The notes under the pieces were generated by a model, which searched no databases, had not been told where the DNA came from, and worked only from the letters and a program-made list of their open reading frames with translations. This document shows positions 41,484 to 50,589 of a DNA stretch of 64,000 nt, piece after piece. This DNA comes from Rossellomorea aquimaris (GTDB taxonomy: Bacteria; Bacillota; Bacilli; Bacillales; Bacillaceae_B). The stretch's first letter is position 1. Each line of letters begins with the position of its first letter. The position numbers and the translations under genes are program-made. The DNA lies in the NCBI RefSeq assembly GCF_020172085.1, contig NZ_JAIVAT010000007.1, positions 372,001 through 436,000 of the forward strand, in the 5' to 3' direction.

Positions 41484-41507
41484 ATGAGAGAACCATTTAC
41501 TTCCTGA
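41484..41507 (+). CDS. Possible 7-residue leader ORF before the CD3324-family gene
   Basis: ATG to TGA encodes MREPFTS with AGAGGTG 5 bases upstream. It is followed by two small hairpins sharing complementary arms: ATAGCAA-GGG-TTGCTAT (41507-41523) and TAGCA-GTCTT-TGCTA (41550-41564). The arrangement could be an attenuator, but the ORF is so short that chance is a real alternative. Confidence 0.3.
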   Translation: MREPFTS

Positions 41508-41597
41508 TAGCAAGGGTTGCTATTAGTCGATAACATTAAATCATTTAGGTAGCAGTCTTTGCTAATTTCTTATTTCAATATAAGGAGGAGCAAAGAT

Positions 41598-41861
41598 ATG
41601 GGATACAAAAAAGCGGATCAAGTCCTTCCCGATGAACTGATCAATAAGATTCAGGATTATATAGACGGTGAATGCCTTTATATTCCCGTTAAAAAGGGAA
41701 AGAGACGTTCATGGGGGGCAAGAAACGGTACTAAGAAAAAATTGAACGAAAGAAATCGGAAAATCGTTCATCAATATACACTTGGGGAGTCTATCTCCGA
41801 CCTAGCAGTAAGGTATTGTCTCTCAAAGAAAAGCATAGAACACATTGTGTATAATGCGTAA
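41598..41861 (+). CDS. CD3324-family small DNA-binding-like protein
   Basis: 87 residues: MGYKKADQVLPDELINKIQDYIDGECLYIPVKKGKRRSWG, then RNRKIVHQYTLGESISDLAVRYCLSKKSIEHIV, whose second half looks like a helix-turn-helix. This matches the CD3324 family seen in Clostridia and Bacilli, often beside methyltransferase or resistance genes. AAGGAGGAG lies about 7 bases before the ATG at 41598; the longer frame is rejected. Closed by a terminator at 41888. Confidence 0.8.
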   Translation: MGYKKADQVLPDELINKIQDYIDGECLYIPVKKGKRRSWGARNGTKKKLNERNRKIVHQYTLGESISDLAVRYCLSKKSIEHIVYNA

Positions 41862-41887
41862 GAAGACTTTCAAATAGCAAATCATAC

Positions 41888-41921
41888 ACTGCGTAGCTCT
41901 AACCAGAGTTACGCAGTTTTT
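41888..41921 (+). terminator. Terminator
   Basis: ACTGCGTAGCTCT / AGAGTTACGCAGT arms around AACC, then TTTT. Confidence 0.85.
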
Positions 41922-42026
41922 ATGTCCTAAAGATTTCTTCGAATGGTTTATTAGGTGGATTGAATTGTTGTACTAGAATAAGATTTTAATAAGAAGAAGC
42001 TTTCTAGAATCAAAAAGGAGACAAAT

Positions 42027-43157
42027 ATGAATCAAATAAAAGACAAACTGGACCACATAACAGATTTTATCAATCAGATTATGAATGATCAAAACGGAAC
42101 CGGATTAAGCGTTGCAATCGTAAAAGGCTCTGACATCATCTACTCCAGAGGGTTTGGCTACTCACAGGTTCAACCTATGAACCAACCGATGGATGGAGAT
42201 ACTAAGATGAGTATCCAAAGTATTTCAAAGAATTTCATGGCCCTTTCCATCATGCAGCTTGTAGAAGAGAACCTGGTTTCATTGGATGATCCCGTTGTTC
42301 AATATCTGCCATACTTCAGAACGAAAGATAAGCAACAAAGTGATAGGATCACGATACGGCATCTTTTATCCCATACGGCGGGCTTTCCTTCAGAATTGGG
42401 GATTGCCAATATGACAGCTCCGAATGTGAGAGACATATTTTCCGACACTCCTACTGAATTTCAAGAAGCATTAGACCACTATGATCTTACAGAAGAAGAG
42501 ATTGATAGTGTGAAAACGAGAGAGGATGTAACGAGGTGGTTCCAAAAGGTGGAGTTGGAGTATCCGGTAGGGCAGGGGTGGAATTATTGCACCGATGCGT
42601 ATGTGATTCTGGCAGATTTATTCCAAAAGGTTACAGGGGAAGAGTGGGAATCACATCTTGAAGATAAAATTCTTTCTCCCTTACATATGTATCGGACAAC
42701 GAGTGACTCAAAGAATGTTGAAGAAGATGCAAACAGTGCCAGGTATTACTTAGGTGAGGAGAAGGTCGAAACGCCATTTCCAAAAAATGCTCTATCTGCT
42801 CCGATAGGTTATTTATACTCTACAGCCAATGATTTAGGGAGGTATGTAGCGTTTCATCTTTCGAAAGAGTCGGATGTATTACGGACAGATTTAATTGAAG
42901 AAATGCAACAACCTGTTCATCTTGTCAGTGAAGAATGGCGGTTTGGGAGTGAAGTGAGAAGTTATGGGCTTGCATGGTTTACGGACACGTATAGAGGTCT
43001 TCGGGTTGTCGAACATGGAGGCGGTCAAATGGCTGTCAGATCCCTCATGACGATGGTACCCGAACTCGACTTGGGAATAGTGGTTTTGCTCAACTTTGAC
43101 GGGACTACCCATCATGATGTGTGTGATAAGATCATCGATACTTTCTTGGATAGCTAA
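42027..43157 (+). CDS. Serine beta-lactamase-like hydrolase (class C/EstB type)
   Basis: 376 residues, no signal peptide, so cytoplasmic. SISK (Ser65-Lys68) is the SxxK nucleophile motif; YCT in GWNYCTDAYVIL takes the place of YxN; EHGGG near 331 replaces KTG. RHLLSHTAGFPSELG is typical of the beta-lactamase-fold peptidase/esterase group. Likely an esterase or D-aminopeptidase rather than a resistance enzyme. RBS AAAAGGAG. Confidence 0.85.
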   Translation: MNQIKDKLDHITDFINQIMNDQNGTGLSVAIVKGSDIIYSRGFGYSQVQPMNQPMDGDTKMSIQSISKNFMALSIMQLVEENLVSLDDPVVQYLPYFRTKDKQQSDRITIRHLLSHTAGFPSELGIANMTAPNVRDIFSDTPTEFQEALDHYDLTEEEIDSVKTREDVTRWFQKVELEYPVGQGWNYCTDAYVILADLFQKVTGEEWESHLEDKILSPLHMYRTTSDSKNVEEDANSARYYLGEEKVETPFPKNALSAPIGYLYSTANDLGRYVAFHLSKESDVLRTDLIEEMQQPVHLVSEEWRFGSEVRSYGLAWFTDTYRGLRVVEHGGGQMAVRSLMTMVPELDLGIVVLLNFDGTTHHDVCDKIIDTFLDS

Positions 43158-43344
43158 TATGTAAATGGTGAACCTTTCTTTTTTTTAGATTGGCTTTAGG
43201 GGTGATCATTTTATCCAAACCCGTACGATAAAGTAAATAAAATCTCATGGAAATTCACCAACTCTTTATACTACTGTAACGTTCTATTTTCAATTTGCTA
43301 CTACTATGAAGGTGCATTAAAAATTTGTTTGGAGGTTTTACATT

Positions 43345-44907
43345 ATGCACCGCTCTTTCTTAAAAACGGCCATTGTATCTGCGTTATCCCTTTCTACTAT
43401 TCTGACAGTGGGTTGGCAGGGACAAGATGCCGGGGCTGCGAATTCTCAGGAGCTTTCAATCGGTAAGAATCATTTACCTGAAACGCGAAACACACAGCAA
43501 TTAGCCAAAGGAGTGACATATACAGATATTACTAGAGGGTACGTTTCAGACAAATCGTATTTTACGGTAGATGTCGCGTTCTTTGATACAAAGGAAGAAG
43601 CCGATTCTCTTATCCAAGACCTGAAGAAAAAAGGATACAAAGCAAAGCTTCATAAAGTAGAGAATAAATACTCCCAACATACAGATGTCGAGGACAAAAC
43701 CATTGGATATGTGGTTCGTACCGGGGAATTCAAAGAAGAAAATTCAGCGAATGATGTGGCTGATCAGCTGAAAACTCAAGGCTTTGAGAAGGCTAGAGCC
43801 ACTTATTCGGAATATGATGGAACAACGAAAACAACGGGCCCATGGAAAATCGATGTTCTTGAAATTGATCCTCATGAATTTCAGGGTGAGCTGACCAATA
43901 CATTAGCTAATGATTCAATTACAGGTCGCGAAACCGTGTCATCCATGTCGGGTCGGAGTGAAGCGTTAGCCGGCTTGAATGGAGGCTACTTCGTCGTAGG
44001 ATCCGAGGATGGAATTCCTGGTGATCCGGCGGGGGTTTCGGTCGTGAATGGCCAATTGGTAAGCGAGGCAGTTGGAGATCGTACAAGTCTTCTTCTAACT
44101 AGTAACGAAGCAGAGATTGCCAATACCTCCACTTCATTGAAAGTCGAAACCGAAAGTGGCGAGAGCTCAGTGATTGATGGGATTAACCGGAAGCTGGGAT
44201 TGATCCGCAGCTGCGGTGGGATCGATGACAAGGAAACCAATGAACCAAAGCATGATGTGACATGTACGGATCCAGATGAAATCATCGAGTACAACGCCTA
44301 CTTTGGTGATGCAACACCTAAAGGAGGCGGCTTTGAAGTCGTGCTGGATGATGAGGGGAAAGTGGTGGACTCATACACTGAGCGTGGACATGCTATCCCT
44401 GAGAATGGAAGCGTGCTTTCAGCAACAGGTGCTCAGGCAGATTGGTTGAAGCAGAATGTCTCAGAAGGAGAGACGTTGTCAATCGCTAGAAACGTATTAG
44501 CCGATGGGAAGCAGGTTAAGGCTTCAACTGATTTAGATATCATCGGCGGGGCACCTCAACTACTTGAAGATGGAAAGATCGACATCCAGGCAAAAGAAGA
44601 AGGATTTGCATGGAGTCATGACTTCTATTATCATTTTGCACAATATCGTCATCCGAGATCTTTTGCAGGTGTAAAAGATAACGGGAATATTCTGTTGGTC
44701 ACTGTAGAGGGCCGTAACCCTGAACAGAGCGTTGGTGTCAGCTTCTATGAAAGTGCTCAAATCCTACAATCTCTGGGGGCGGTTAAAGGAATGAATTTTG
44801 ATGGCGGAGGTTCTTCCGCGATGGTGGTTCATGACCGACTGGTGAACCAACCATCAGACGCCACGGGTGAACGCCCTGTGTCAGACGGCATACTCGTATT
44901 ACCATAA
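43345..44907 (+). CDS. Secreted phosphodiester glycosidase-domain (NAGPA) protein with SPOR-like region
   Basis: 520 residues. Sec signal peptide (about 1-31, ending AGAAN). Residues 70-155 form a repeated SPOR-like fold (FFDTKEEADSLIQDLKKKGYKAKLHKV and a second TGEFKEENSANDVADQLKTQGFEKA), which binds denuded peptidoglycan. The C-terminal NAGPA domain (about 190-520) has ALAGLNGGYF, HPRSFAGV and MNFDGGGSSAMVV. NAGPA relatives remove GlcNAc from phosphodiesters, so a role on cell-wall glycans or teichoic acid is likely. RBS TTGGAGG. Single gene with terminator. Confidence 0.88.
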   Translation: MHRSFLKTAIVSALSLSTILTVGWQGQDAGAANSQELSIGKNHLPETRNTQQLAKGVTYTDITRGYVSDKSYFTVDVAFFDTKEEADSLIQDLKKKGYKAKLHKVENKYSQHTDVEDKTIGYVVRTGEFKEENSANDVADQLKTQGFEKARATYSEYDGTTKTTGPWKIDVLEIDPHEFQGELTNTLANDSITGRETVSSMSGRSEALAGLNGGYFVVGSEDGIPGDPAGVSVVNGQLVSEAVGDRTSLLLTSNEAEIANTSTSLKVETESGESSVIDGINRKLGLIRSCGGIDDKETNEPKHDVTCTDPDEIIEYNAYFGDATPKGGGFEVVLDDEGKVVDSYTERGHAIPENGSVLSATGAQADWLKQNVSEGETLSIARNVLADGKQVKASTDLDIIGGAPQLLEDGKIDIQAKEEGFAWSHDFYYHFAQYRHPRSFAGVKDNGNILLVTVEGRNPEQSVGVSFYESAQILQSLGAVKGMNFDGGGSSAMVVHDRLVNQPSDATGERPVSDGILVLP

Positions 44908-44926
44908 CGGAAAGAACAACAATCAA

Positions 44927-44965
44927 AGCCCATTCACTTTAGTTCATCAGTGGATGGGCTTTTTA
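44927..44965 (+). terminator. Terminator of the glycosidase gene
   Basis: AGCCCATTCACT / AGTGGATGGGCT arms around 10 bases, then TTTTTA. Confidence 0.88.
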
Positions 44966-45007
44966 TTTTTAAAGGGCTAACGCCAACAGTGTTCCTTGAA
45001 ATAATCA

Positions 45008-45036
45008 TTGTGATCACACTCTTTATTTGAAATAAT
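45008..45036 (+). promoter_or_regulatory. Sigma-A promoter with shared AATAATTGGTA element
   Basis: TTGTGA, 17-base spacer, AATAAT, followed by TGGTATG; the string TTTGAAATAATTGGTA is identical to that before the gene at 35161. Confidence 0.6.
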
Positions 45037-45075
45037 TGGTATGGGATATACATAACATTTTTCTGGAGGAAACAT

Positions 45076-45864
45076 ATGAACAAGTATGGATCGGAATTAT
45101 TTAAGGGAGCGGCAACCTATTATTCAAAATATAGACCCATCTATCCTTCTGCGTTAATCAGATTCCTGGTTGAAACATTCTCTTTAAATGGAGAGCAGCA
45201 CCTCCTGGATCTCGGTTGCGGGACAGGACATCTGACCATACGTTTTTCAGATTGGTGTAAGGAGATCGTCGGGATCGATCTTGAACCGGAAATGATAGAA
45301 GAAGCGAAACGTCTCCATGATGAAATAAGGATCGGTCAGATTCAATGGTTCAATGGAAGGTTAGAAGAATATAAACACACGGATCAATATCATCTCGTGA
45401 TGATTGCCAAAGCGTTTCACTGGATGGACAGGCGGGAGGTGTTGGATGAATTATATGAAATCGTTTCTCCAGGTGGAGGGGTAGCGATCATTGACAATTA
45501 TGAACCTGATAAGTTACTAACTCCTTGGCAAGAAAGATTTAATGATGTGGTTGAAAAATGGTACGGAAATGAACGGAAAGCCGGGAACTCTACCTATACA
45601 CACCCTGTCGCCAGTCACGAAGACATCATTTCACAATCTAAATTCCACCTGGAATCCCACACACTGCCTACATATGAAATCACCTGGACAATAGAGTCGC
45701 TACTGGGGAACCTTTACTCAACTTCATATGGTTCGAAACGTTTCCTTGGTACGAATGTACCGTTATTTGAGCGCGAAGTGAGAGAGGCGATGCTCGAACT
45801 GAGTGAATCGGGAGTATTTAAAGAAGAGGCGACATTGTCGGTGAAGATAGGGAGAAAAAAGTGA
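45076..45864 (+). CDS. Class I SAM-dependent methyltransferase
   Basis: 262 residues. Motif I LLDLGCGTGHLTIRF, motif II IVGIDLEPEMIEEAKRL, then LVMIAKAFHWMDRREVLDELYEIVSPGGGVAIID. It belongs to the broad Methyltransf_11/25 type and resembles Bacillus trans-aconitate-type methyltransferases. Substrate unknown. RBS GGAGGAAAC. A GNAT gene follows after 34 bases, probably in the same transcript. Confidence 0.88.
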   Translation: MNKYGSELFKGAATYYSKYRPIYPSALIRFLVETFSLNGEQHLLDLGCGTGHLTIRFSDWCKEIVGIDLEPEMIEEAKRLHDEIRIGQIQWFNGRLEEYKHTDQYHLVMIAKAFHWMDRREVLDELYEIVSPGGGVAIIDNYEPDKLLTPWQERFNDVVEKWYGNERKAGNSTYTHPVASHEDIISQSKFHLESHTLPTYEITWTIESLLGNLYSTSYGSKRFLGTNVPLFEREVREAMLELSESGVFKEEATLSVKIGRKK

Positions 45865-45898
45865 TTCATACTGAACAGATGGAAAGGGTTAACATTCT

Positions 45899-46483
45899 AT
45901 GAAATTAGAAGAACTTTTTACAATTGATTGCGGAGACATCTACCTCCAGGAATTCACCATTAAAGATGCAAATGACATATACAGAATCTCCACCCAACCT
46001 AAAATAGCCCACTACCTGCCTGACTGGAAATCAACACTAGAACAAAGACTCGACTGGGTAACCCATTACGAAATGCCAGCGAATAAAGCATTCCTTCAGG
46101 CTGCTGCCAAAACAGGGGACATAGAGAATCATTTTTTAAAGATGGGGGTATTTCTCAAGGATACAGATGAGTTCATCGGCTGGTGCTGTACAGGAATAAA
46201 AGAAGAACTGCCTGAACCGAATCGGGAAATCATGTATGCCATTTCGGATGAACATCAAGGGAAGGGCTATGCAACGAAAGCCTCTTTGGGATTGATCCAT
46301 TATTTGTTCACTCAAACAACTGTTGAAATCCTGAACGCGGTAGCTCTCATCGACAATTCTTCGTCTATGAAAGTCATTGAAAAATGTGGATTCACCTATC
46401 AGGGGCAAGTGACGATTGATCAAGAAAAGTACCATCATTACCGATTGTGCAAATCGGAATATGAAGGGAGTGCAGAGCGATGA
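45899..46483 (+). CDS. GNAT acetyltransferase (RimJ/RimL type)
   Basis: 194 residues. IYLQEFTIKDANDIYRIS start, central EIMYAISDEHQGKGYATKASLGLIHYLF acetyl-CoA loop and C-terminal SSMKVIEKCGFTYQGQV. Typical of RimJ/L-like N-terminal protein or small-molecule acetyltransferases. Overlaps the next Nudix gene by ATGA. Confidence 0.86.
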   Translation: MKLEELFTIDCGDIYLQEFTIKDANDIYRISTQPKIAHYLPDWKSTLEQRLDWVTHYEMPANKAFLQAAAKTGDIENHFLKMGVFLKDTDEFIGWCCTGIKEELPEPNREIMYAISDEHQGKGYATKASLGLIHYLFTQTTVEILNAVALIDNSSSMKVIEKCGFTYQGQVTIDQEKYHHYRLCKSEYEGSAER

Positions 46484-47097
46484 GTGATAAATGGCTGGAA
46501 TGGGCGAAGCGGATTCAGGCTCTGTCTCAATCGGGGTTGGCCTTTTCAAAGAGCGTTTACGATATTGAGAGATATGAAGAATTAAGGGCGATCAGTACAG
46601 AGATCATGCAGGAATATACGGGTCTCGAGATGAAGAAGATCCAGGATTTATTCACGAACGAAAAGGGCTATCAGACACCGAAAGTCGATGTGAGGGGTGT
46701 CGTGTTCAAGGATGATAAAATTCTGATGGTTAAAGAGAAAATCGATGACAAATGGGCTCTGCCAGGAGGCTTCTGTGACATTGGTCTGTCTCCGGGTGAA
46801 AACATCGTCAAGGAAATAAGAGAAGAGTCGGGATATGATGTGACCCCGGTCAAATTACTCGCACTGCTTGATCTGAATAAGCATCCACATCCCCCTCAGG
46901 CATACCACTACTACAAAATATTCATTCAATGCAGAATAACGGGTGGGGAAGCCAAAAGTGGTGTTGAAACGAAGGGAATCGGATTCTTTGAGGAAGAGCA
47001 TTTGCCGGAGCTGTCGGTTGGACGAAATACAGAATCGCAGATTAAGATGATGTTTGAATTTTTGAGGGATCCTCAGAAGGAAACCGTGTTTGATTAA
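46480..47097 (+). CDS. Nudix hydrolase with N-terminal helical domain (ADP-ribose pyrophosphatase-like)
   Basis: 205 residues. The N-terminal helical extension (about 1-65: WLEWAKRIQALSQSGLAFSKSVYDIERYEELR) is the domain found in YjhB-like Nudix enzymes. The Nudix box GGFCDIGLSPGENIVKEIREESGYD is intact. Likely acts on ADP-ribose or CDP-choline-like substrates. Translationally coupled to the GNAT gene by ATGA. Confidence 0.9.
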   Translation: MSDKWLEWAKRIQALSQSGLAFSKSVYDIERYEELRAISTEIMQEYTGLEMKKIQDLFTNEKGYQTPKVDVRGVVFKDDKILMVKEKIDDKWALPGGFCDIGLSPGENIVKEIREESGYDVTPVKLLALLDLNKHPHPPQAYHYYKIFIQCRITGGEAKSGVETKGIGFFEEEHLPELSVGRNTESQIKMMFEFLRDPQKETVFD

Positions 47098-47126
47098 AAA
47101 AATAAAGATAAGTCGGTGAGATTCCA

Positions 47127-47318
47127 ATGTATTTAGGTGATGTGATTTTTCAGATGTTAGTTATACTACTATTGCTGGTGGGAGCACTATCCTTCACTCT
47201 CTTCATTAGAAGAATTGTGGTAAACAGTAAAAGTAGTCATTATGCTTCTAATGAGATGAACAAGAAATTAGATAGAATCATAGACCTTTTGGAAAAACAG
47301 AATCAAAAAGAAGAGTGA
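47127..47318 (+). CDS. DUF4083-like small membrane protein
   Basis: 63 residues: one hydrophobic helix (about 5-27), FIRRIVVNSKS, and a C-terminal amphipathic end NKKLDRIIDLLEKQNQKEE. The pattern matches DUF4083 proteins of Bacilli, of unknown function. Weak ribosome binding site (GGTGAG). It lies 13 bases before the next gene. Confidence 0.7.
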   Translation: MYLGDVIFQMLVILLLLVGALSFTLFIRRIVVNSKSSHYASNEMNKKLDRIIDLLEKQNQKEE

Positions 47319-47331
47319 GGGGGAATAACAG

Positions 47332-47619
47332 GTGGCGCGGTGTGTATATTGTAATGCAAAGATGTCATGGTTTTTAATTTTTAAGAAACTGTTTATCATC
47401 AAAGGACCTGACATTCAGTGCCCAGCCTGCCATAAAAGGCTTTATTTCACAAACCGTTCCAAAAAGTGGCTGGTGGGCATGACCATACTGATACCCCTTC
47501 TCTTTATTCTTTCATTCATGCTTGGATACATGCCTTTGTTTATGGTGATGATGTTGGGATATATGATCATACTGCCATGGTTTGTGACCGTAACGGATAA
47601 GGACGGGCCATTATTGTAA
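47332..47619 (+). CDS. TIGR04104-type putative zinc-ribbon membrane protein
   Basis: 95 residues. Cys pairs CVYC and CPAC about 25 residues apart form a predicted zinc ribbon, followed by two hydrophobic helices (about 48-68 and 70-86). Matches the cxxc_20_cxxc (TIGR04104) family of Bacillus membrane proteins of unknown function. GTG start at 47332, 8 bases after GAGGGGG. Confidence 0.78.
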   Translation: MARCVYCNAKMSWFLIFKKLFIIKGPDIQCPACHKRLYFTNRSKKWLVGMTILIPLLFILSFMLGYMPLFMVMMLGYMIILPWFVTVTDKDGPLL

Positions 47620-47662
47620 TAAAACGATATCCTGAGCCTTTAGAAGGAAGTGGTGAGGAAGG

Positions 47663-47989
47663 TTGAAATCGTCCCGGTTCATATTGATATATACTTTCTT
47701 TGTTCTTATGAGCGGATGCTACCGACAGTTATCAATTGAGATGGTTGCCTTTAACCATTTAAGTCAGGAGGAGAAGACCAAAATCCCGGTCAGCCCCAAG
47801 GATTCTGATGTGGAGGAAGTTACGGTTGGTAAAGGTCTTGGCAAACATATAGGTGAGAAATGGATTGGGCGGTCTATTTATAAAGTTGCCTTTAATGGTA
47901 CCGAAGATGAGTCTTTAGGTAGACTAGTTGTGTATATTGATAAGGATCAAAAGACGGTCATTGGAAAAGAATATGAACGGAAAGAATAG
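47663..47989 (+). CDS. Small lipoprotein
   Basis: 108 residues with a lipoprotein signal (FILIYTFFVLMSGC, Cys in LMSGC) and a short soluble domain with GKHIGEKWIGRSIYKVAFNG. No family recognised. TTG start at 47663, very near a purine-rich GAGGAAGG. Fourth in a run of closely spaced small genes from 47127. Confidence 0.62.
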   Translation: MKSSRFILIYTFFVLMSGCYRQLSIEMVAFNHLSQEEKTKIPVSPKDSDVEEVTVGKGLGKHIGEKWIGRSIYKVAFNGTEDESLGRLVVYIDKDQKTVIGKEYERKE

Positions 47990-48069
47990 AGTGATAGATG
48001 ATCGAAGTGAAAGAGATGGAATGTATAAGAAAGAAGGAGAGGTACAATGGATAGTGGAGTTGAATACCT

Positions 48070-48606
48070 ATGAAAATAATTCCGAATACATGGGAGACAG
48101 AAAGGCTTTCAATACAGGACATTCGGCAAGAAGAAATAGATGATGCCCAATCTATCTATGAAAAGGGAAGCTACATCCATCAATGGGACGGGAGCAACCT
48201 GGATGAGGAATACATCAAACGCTGTTTTCTGGAAGGTGATCTGCCGCCTGGAGGAACGAAAGAACATTTTAAGATTCAAGTGGTCAGGATAAAGGAATCC
48301 GATGAATTAGTCGGGCTGCTAATCACCTATCACGGTTACCCTGCTCCGGAATCCTTTTACATCAATTATTTTACCATCGACCCTGACTATCACAAAAAAG
48401 GGTTGGGGCGGGAAATGGTGAAGGAATTGTTGGATATCGTGAAGCAGCACAATTTTAAGGAAGTGAGGGCAAATGTCGCGTTGAAGAACTGGGGAGCACT
48501 AAGGTTCTGGACAAAGCTTGGGATTGATAAGATTAATGGAATTTATGGTGATCCTGTGTATGAAGAAGATAGCTTTGCGGATATTGAGTTAATGAAGAGA
48601 CTGTAA
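48070..48606 (+). CDS. GNAT acetyltransferase
   Basis: 178 residues: TERLSIQDIRQEEIDDAQSIYE start, ESFYINYFTIDPDYHKKGLGREMVKELLD (acetyl-CoA loop) and VALKNWGALRFWTKLGIDKI. Acceptor unknown. RBS GTGGAG about 10 bases upstream of the ATG. Confidence 0.85.
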   Translation: MKIIPNTWETERLSIQDIRQEEIDDAQSIYEKGSYIHQWDGSNLDEEYIKRCFLEGDLPPGGTKEHFKIQVVRIKESDELVGLLITYHGYPAPESFYINYFTIDPDYHKKGLGREMVKELLDIVKQHNFKEVRANVALKNWGALRFWTKLGIDKINGIYGDPVYEEDSFADIELMKRL

Positions 48607-48730
48607 AATAGGCTGGGTATGATAGACGGCTCCGCTTATTTTTTTCTGCATATCATTCATTTTTAGGCTTATGGGTTTAGGTTGTAGTTTTAAGTTTTTG
48701 TTCTATTGCAGAGCAAAAGGAGGATTATTA

Positions 48731-49249
48731 GTGAGTACTATAGGTCAAGAATACCTTACAACAATTCAACAGCAATTCCATCATTTTAAAATACGCGCAG
48801 AACAAGCAATAGCCCAATTGTCTGAGGAAGATTTACATTGGACACCAGGTCGGGAATCAAATAGCGTAGCCATCATCATGCAACACCTAAGTGGGAATAT
48901 GCATTCGCGTTGGATCGATTTTTTACATAGTGATGGTGAAAAGGACTTTCGTGATCGAGATTTGGAATTTATCCATCAGTTCAAAACGAAAGACGTCCTC
49001 TTGCAGGAATGGAATGATGGCTGGGAGTTGCTGTTCAAAACGATTAACTTTCTTGGAGAAGAAGATTTGCAAAGGACCGTAACATTAAGAGGTAAGCCGC
49101 TAAGTGTGATGAGCGCGATCCAAATAGAAGTGGCCCATGTGAGTTATCATGTTGGCCAGATACTGTATATTGGGAAGCAAATAAAGGACGAGGAGTGGAT
49201 TGTATTGAGCATTCCAAAGAATCGTTCAAAGGGTGGGTGTCATTTGTGA
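48731..49249 (+). CDS. DinB-like (DUF1572) protein
   Basis: 172 residues of the DinB/YfiT four-helix metal-binding fold: IAQLSEEDLHWTPGRESNSVAIIMQHLSGNMHSRWIDF and IQIEVAHVSYHVGQILYIGK, which carry the metal-ligand histidines. Possibly a thiol-dependent transferase or hydrolase; role unknown. GTG start 48731, 7 bases after AAAAGGAGG; the longer frame to 48671 is rejected. Its stop overlaps the start of the phosphotransferase gene (GTGA). Confidence 0.87.
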   Translation: MSTIGQEYLTTIQQQFHHFKIRAEQAIAQLSEEDLHWTPGRESNSVAIIMQHLSGNMHSRWIDFLHSDGEKDFRDRDLEFIHQFKTKDVLLQEWNDGWELLFKTINFLGEEDLQRTVTLRGKPLSVMSAIQIEVAHVSYHVGQILYIGKQIKDEEWIVLSIPKNRSKGGCHL

Positions 49250-50253
49250 GTGAAGGTAAAGGTATTCGACAGCACGCTTTAATCGAATTAAGCCACATCA
49301 CTCAACTCGGCGATTGGATTACTGATCCGAAAAAAGTGTCGGGTGGCCTCTTACATACCATGTACGCTGTGGAAACGACGAAAGGAAAATATGCTGTAAA
49401 AGCATTGAATCCTTCGATCTTGAAGCGACCGGATGCCCTAGGTAACTACATCCGTTCAGAGCAAATCGCCCGCATGGCATCTGAAAATATACCGGCACTT
49501 CCCGCAGTAACGTACAACGGCGATGCCATTCAGAAAGTGGATGATGTGTGGTTTCTTGTGTTTGATTGGGTAGAAGGCAGAAGTATAAAGGCTGGTGAAA
49601 TCGGCATGGATCATTGTGAAGTGATGGGGGCAATTCTGGCAGATATTCATCGTGCAGATTTCCAAGGGCTCGACTTAGAAAAAGAAGAGGAGGAGGTCCG
49701 TCCCTCGATTGATTGGCATTATTATCTTCAAAAAGGCCAGGATGTGAAAGAAGAGTGGTTGGAGGTTTTCAAGGGCAGTATCGAGAATCTGGAAGAGTGG
49801 GATGCTAGGGCCCGGAAAGCTGAGGCAAGGCTTGGATCCGACTCGGTGATCAGCCATCGGGATTTAGATCCGAAGAATGTGATGTGGGTAAAGGGGAAAC
49901 CGATCCTGATTGATTGGGAGTCGGCGGGATACATCCATCCGATGCACGATCTGGTGGAGACAGCCCTATACTGGTCCGGAACGTCTGATCAAGACAAATT
50001 TTCAGCGTTTATCACTGGGTACCAAAGGAAACTCGGAGGTCTAAAGGCGAACTGGGAGGTTGTGTTGGCGAAAGGCTTCTCTGGAAAATTGCTGTGGCTG
50101 GAGTACAACCTAAAGCGATCATTGAGGATGGAATGTACGGATGAAGAAGAGCGGCGGTTGGGGACCATGCAAGTCATTGAAACGATCCAGGAGCTTGGGG
50201 AGTATGAAAACAGAATTCCGGTATTATGGAGATGGTTGAAGGAAGTTGAATAG
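49246..50253 (+). CDS. Aminoglycoside phosphotransferase (APH)-family kinase
   Basis: 335 residues. Kinase-like N-lobe with KYAVKALNP (ATP-site Lys), hinge VFDWVEGRSI, catalytic loop SHRDLDPKNVMW (Brenner motif HxDxxxxN) and metal-binding LIDWESAGYIHP in place of DxD. It phosphorylates a small molecule, not necessarily an antibiotic. GTG start at 49246 overlaps the DinB-like stop; a longer frame to 49195 lacks a ribosome binding site. Co-translated with the DinB-like gene. Confidence 0.83.
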   Translation: MSEGKGIRQHALIELSHITQLGDWITDPKKVSGGLLHTMYAVETTKGKYAVKALNPSILKRPDALGNYIRSEQIARMASENIPALPAVTYNGDAIQKVDDVWFLVFDWVEGRSIKAGEIGMDHCEVMGAILADIHRADFQGLDLEKEEEEVRPSIDWHYYLQKGQDVKEEWLEVFKGSIENLEEWDARARKAEARLGSDSVISHRDLDPKNVMWVKGKPILIDWESAGYIHPMHDLVETALYWSGTSDQDKFSAFITGYQRKLGGLKANWEVVLAKGFSGKLLWLEYNLKRSLRMECTDEEERRLGTMQVIETIQELGEYENRIPVLWRWLKEVE

Positions 50254-50271
50254 AAGAATGGGGGTGAAGGA

Positions 50272-50574
50272 GTGAAACAGAAATCGTATGGCTATGCCTC
50301 ACTGGGAATGGGACTGTTGATGTTACTTATGGTAGTGGTGAACTTCACCTCATTTGATGTGAATCAAGGCTCCTTTATCCAATCACATTGGGGTATATCA
50401 GAGCCGATCGGTACGTTGGTTGGTCTCTTTTGGGTTGTTTTCTTCTTAGGGGCAGCTTTACGCTTCATTTGGGATATTCCGCTAAAAAGAATCATGTTTA
50501 TTTGTCTGCTTTCAGTAGTAGGGATATCGCTTCTGCCATTCATTCTCATTCTCTTACATGCAGGAGAACTATAA
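50272..50574 (+). CDS. Three-helix membrane protein of unknown function
   Basis: 100 residues, with hydrophobic helices at about 8-25, 46-64 and 75-95. No family recognised. GTG start with GGGGGTGAAGGA upstream. It follows the phosphotransferase gene by 18 bases, probably in the same operon. Confidence 0.68.
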   Translation: MKQKSYGYASLGMGLLMLLMVVVNFTSFDVNQGSFIQSHWGISEPIGTLVGLFWVVFFLGAALRFIWDIPLKRIMFICLLSVVGISLLPFILILLHAGEL

Positions 50575-50589
50575 CGGGAGATGACCCGA

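Noticed and set aside
42027-43157. Beta-lactamase resistance gene
   Set aside because: SxxK is present but there is no signal peptide, YxN is YCT and KTG is replaced by HGG, as in esterase or peptidase relatives.
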